A DNA stretch of 64,000 bases from Hawksworthiomyces lignivorus (lineage: Eukaryota > Ascomycota > Sordariomycetes > Ophiostomatales > Ophiostomataceae), in contig NTMA01000097.1 of NCBI GenBank assembly GCA_002917075.1, positions 1 through 64,000 on the forward strand, given 5' to 3'. The translations under genes were made by a program, and so were the position numbers. This document shows, one piece after another, positions 62,151 to 64,000 of the stretch. A model generated the notes under the pieces. The model saw nothing but the letters and a program-made list of their open reading frames with translations. It had not been told where the DNA came from and searched no databases. Numbering within the stretch: the first letter of the stretch is position 1; each line of letters opens with the position of its first letter.

Positions 62151-63047
62151 GATGCTACTTGGGGACGCGTTTGCAACGAAGAAAATGTAGAAACCGAAGC
62201 TGTGTAATATACGTCAAACGGAGCTGGGATTCTTGCGGATCAAACAATATGCCGACAAATACAAAATGTACCTGACGATGTAAGCCGGCGCAGAGAAGTG
62301 GAAAACTAAAGGTCTAGAAAGCGAAACACACAAAGAAAGGAGCAAAGCTGAGTGTCAGTGAGAGGAGCTATGGGAGCATTCGGGTATCGTTTGATCCAGT
62401 GTGCACCTGCCTGGCCTGGGTAGCTCATGACCCTCGCACTTTCCGCCCGAGAGGGCATGGCGGGGTACAACTGGTGGGAAGCTGCCTTAGGCCTCAGGTA
62501 CAGTACCAGGCAAAAATTTGTGGAGACAATTCTGTCACAGTGGTTCAGCCACAAGAGCCTGGCGTGCCTGGCTGGCAGGACGAGGTTCAGGGTACCTGTT
62601 CAGTGATGAGTCATCATTCCTCTCCCCGCCAGTTTCTCACCGCTGGCTTTGCGTCCCACAATGCATAACACAGTTCTCGACTTTCCGCTGGTGGACTGGG
62701 CACGCGCTGTCGGTGAATTCCAGCGGCTCTTCCCTCCCCCCCTTCTCCTCCCCCGCCTATGAATTGACTGGCCAGGGCCCCTGTCAATCAATTGCACCCG
62801 CACCGTAATTCTTATGCGCTGGTTGTGAAACCTACGCACGTTTCGACCCATTCGGCTTTCTCTCTCTCGCTTCGCCCCCCTCTCCCAAAGATAGAGGCAA
62901 CTACGAACGTCGGCATACGCATACGTCGTGCAACGACCCAAAGTCCAAAAGGGCACAATTAAAAAATAAAAATAAAAAAAGAGCATTTCCTGTCAACGCT
63001 TCCCCCCCCCCCCCCCCCCCCCCCTTCCCGTTGTTCCTCTGCCTCCC
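62151..63047. other. Divergent intergenic region with C23 run
   Basis: It lies between the E2 gene (-) and the coactosin gene (+), so it holds both promoters. The C23 run ends 23 bp before the coactosin ATG. No gene is seen. Confidence 0.5.
63002..63024 (+). repeat. C23 homopolymer
   Basis: 23 consecutive C just upstream of the coactosin-like start codon, probably in its leader. Confidence 0.85.
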
Positions 63048-63491
63048 ATGAGCGGCCTCCAGGACCCGGCCATCGAGGCCGCCTACGACGCCGTCCGCTC
63101 CGACAAGGAGCCCGTCAACTGGCTGCTGCTGGGCGACCTTCCCGGCAAGAAGGGCGTGCTGGGCCTGATCGGCACGGGCGAGGGCGGCCTCTCCGAGCTC
63201 GCCGAGAAGCTCGACGACACGCAGGCGCAGTACGGCTACGTCCGCGTGCAGTACGCCAACGACTCGGAGTCGACGCGCGTCAAGTTTGTGCTGGTCGTGT
63301 GGATCGGCGAGCACACCAAGGTCATGCGCAAGGCCCGCGTCAGTATCGAGACCGGCGCCGTCAAGGAGGTCCTGCGCCACCACAGCATCCAGGTCGACGC
63401 TCGGGACCCCAAGACGGACCTGGTCGAGGCCGACATCGTCGCGCGCCTGCGTAAAGCGGGCGGCGCTGACTACAACGGCGGCCGGGGGTAA
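63048..63491 (+). CDS. Coactosin-like ADF-H domain actin-binding protein
   Basis: A single-exon gene for 147 residues from the ATG at 63048 (MSGLQDPAIEAAYDAVRSD). It is one ADF-homology domain. VNWLLLGDL leads to the YGYVRVQYANDSESTRVKFVLVVW core, and then GEHTKVMRKARVSIETGAVKEVL, the helix region that binds actin filaments in coactosin. The family binds F-actin without severing it. Length matches the family. The tail ends in GGADYNGGRG. Confidence 0.93.
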   Translation: MSGLQDPAIEAAYDAVRSDKEPVNWLLLGDLPGKKGVLGLIGTGEGGLSELAEKLDDTQAQYGYVRVQYANDSESTRVKFVLVVWIGEHTKVMRKARVSIETGAVKEVLRHHSIQVDARDPKTDLVEADIVARLRKAGGADYNGGRG

Positions 63492-64000
63492 AAAATAGAA
63501 AAGCAAAAAGCTGAGCAGTGTGCATGCGCAGGACAATAAGAAGGCGAGCTGGCAGATGAGGAATTGGCGAAAAGGAGCAGATGGCGAGGGAGAGGCTTTT
63601 GGGGGGGGGGGGGGGGGTTGACATTTCAGCGACTGGTCAGATTCAGAGTTACAGCATTCATCGTCCAGGATTTCAATACGTCTTTGCACAGGAATTGGAT
63701 ATACCTCAAAAAGCAAGAGACAGCGTGCATGGATTGGCGAATCGGGTCGGATGGAGTGGCAAGCAATCTATGAATTTCATGATATCAATTGATTTGAAAA
63801 GAGACCTTTATTAGGCCATTTGTCTATTCCGCAAGGCTCAAGCACAAAATAAGGGAAGCCATTGAATTCCCAAAAGTATACACTTTCCGGCCAGATAACC
63901 GATACCGTACTCCCCTCCGTGACCCAGCCCGACCTCTCCAGAAGAAATCAACTACGAATTCCAAATAGCAAAACCATCCCCTAGGGAATTATTGGGTGAA
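63492..64000. other. 3' flank of the coactosin gene, with G17 run
   Basis: No further gene is seen up to the window edge. A G17 homopolymer lies at 63601-63617. Confidence 0.5.

Overview
The window is from the nuclear genome of a filamentous ascomycete (Pezizomycotina). The genes have short introns of about 50-130 bp with GTAnGT-type donors and CTAAC/CTGAC-like branch points. The gene set is fungal: Zn2Cys6 regulators, a Pth11-like rhodopsin-fold receptor, a UPF0643 protein and a Cid2/Mix23 protein. Intergenic DNA carries pyrimidine tracts. A Sordariomycete, perhaps a member of the Hypocreales, is a guess from sequence style only. There is no rRNA gene, convincing tRNA, intact transposon or CRISPR array. 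I rebuilt gene models by hand from reading frames and splice signals. Each was required to keep frame across every junction and to restore the family motifs.

Left part (1-18.3 kb), all genes on the minus strand: an edge gene fragment, a serine alpha/beta-hydrolase (acyl-protein thioesterase-like), a coiled-coil/C2H2-like protein of unknown function, the NatA auxiliary subunit NAA15, a Cid2/Mix23 protein, a D-2-hydroxyacid dehydrogenase and a moc3-like Zn2Cys6 regulator. A gene-free stretch of about 9.7 kb follows (18.3-28.0 kb). Then come, again on minus, S-adenosylhomocysteinase, eIF3h, a UPF0643 protein and an SLC25 mitochondrial carrier, and a small plus-strand gene of unknown function at 38.3 kb.

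The most interesting part is 39.97-52.01 kb, a compact six-gene accessory cluster. A PhyH-family Fe(II)/2-oxoglutarate dioxygenase and an HD-domain oxygenase are transcribed divergently from a 425-bp shared promoter. The HD protein has every iron ligand and phosphonate-contact residue I recall for bacterial PhnZ, and the dioxygenase has the features of its partner PhnY. Next to them are a Zn2Cys6 regulator and an MFS transporter of the phosphate:H+ symporter type. They are followed by a vanillyl-alcohol-oxidase-family flavoprotein and a flavin-containing monooxygenase. I read this as a putative eukaryotic organophosphonate-catabolism locus. In this model a 2-aminoethylphosphonate-like compound is imported, hydroxylated at C1 by the PhnY-like enzyme and cleaved by the PhnZ-like enzyme to glycine (or a betaine) plus phosphate, under a local regulator. 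How the two flavoenzymes fit is open.

Right part (52.0-64 kb): 4.8 kb without genes, then the Pth11/rhodopsin-like membrane protein, a small two-helix membrane protein, a GFA/CENP-V-type zinc protein, an E2 ubiquitin-conjugating enzyme and a coactosin-like actin-binding protein. Long homopolymers occur here (A34, C23, G17). A 9-bp motif, TACGGAGTA, recurs exactly in intergenic DNA across the window.
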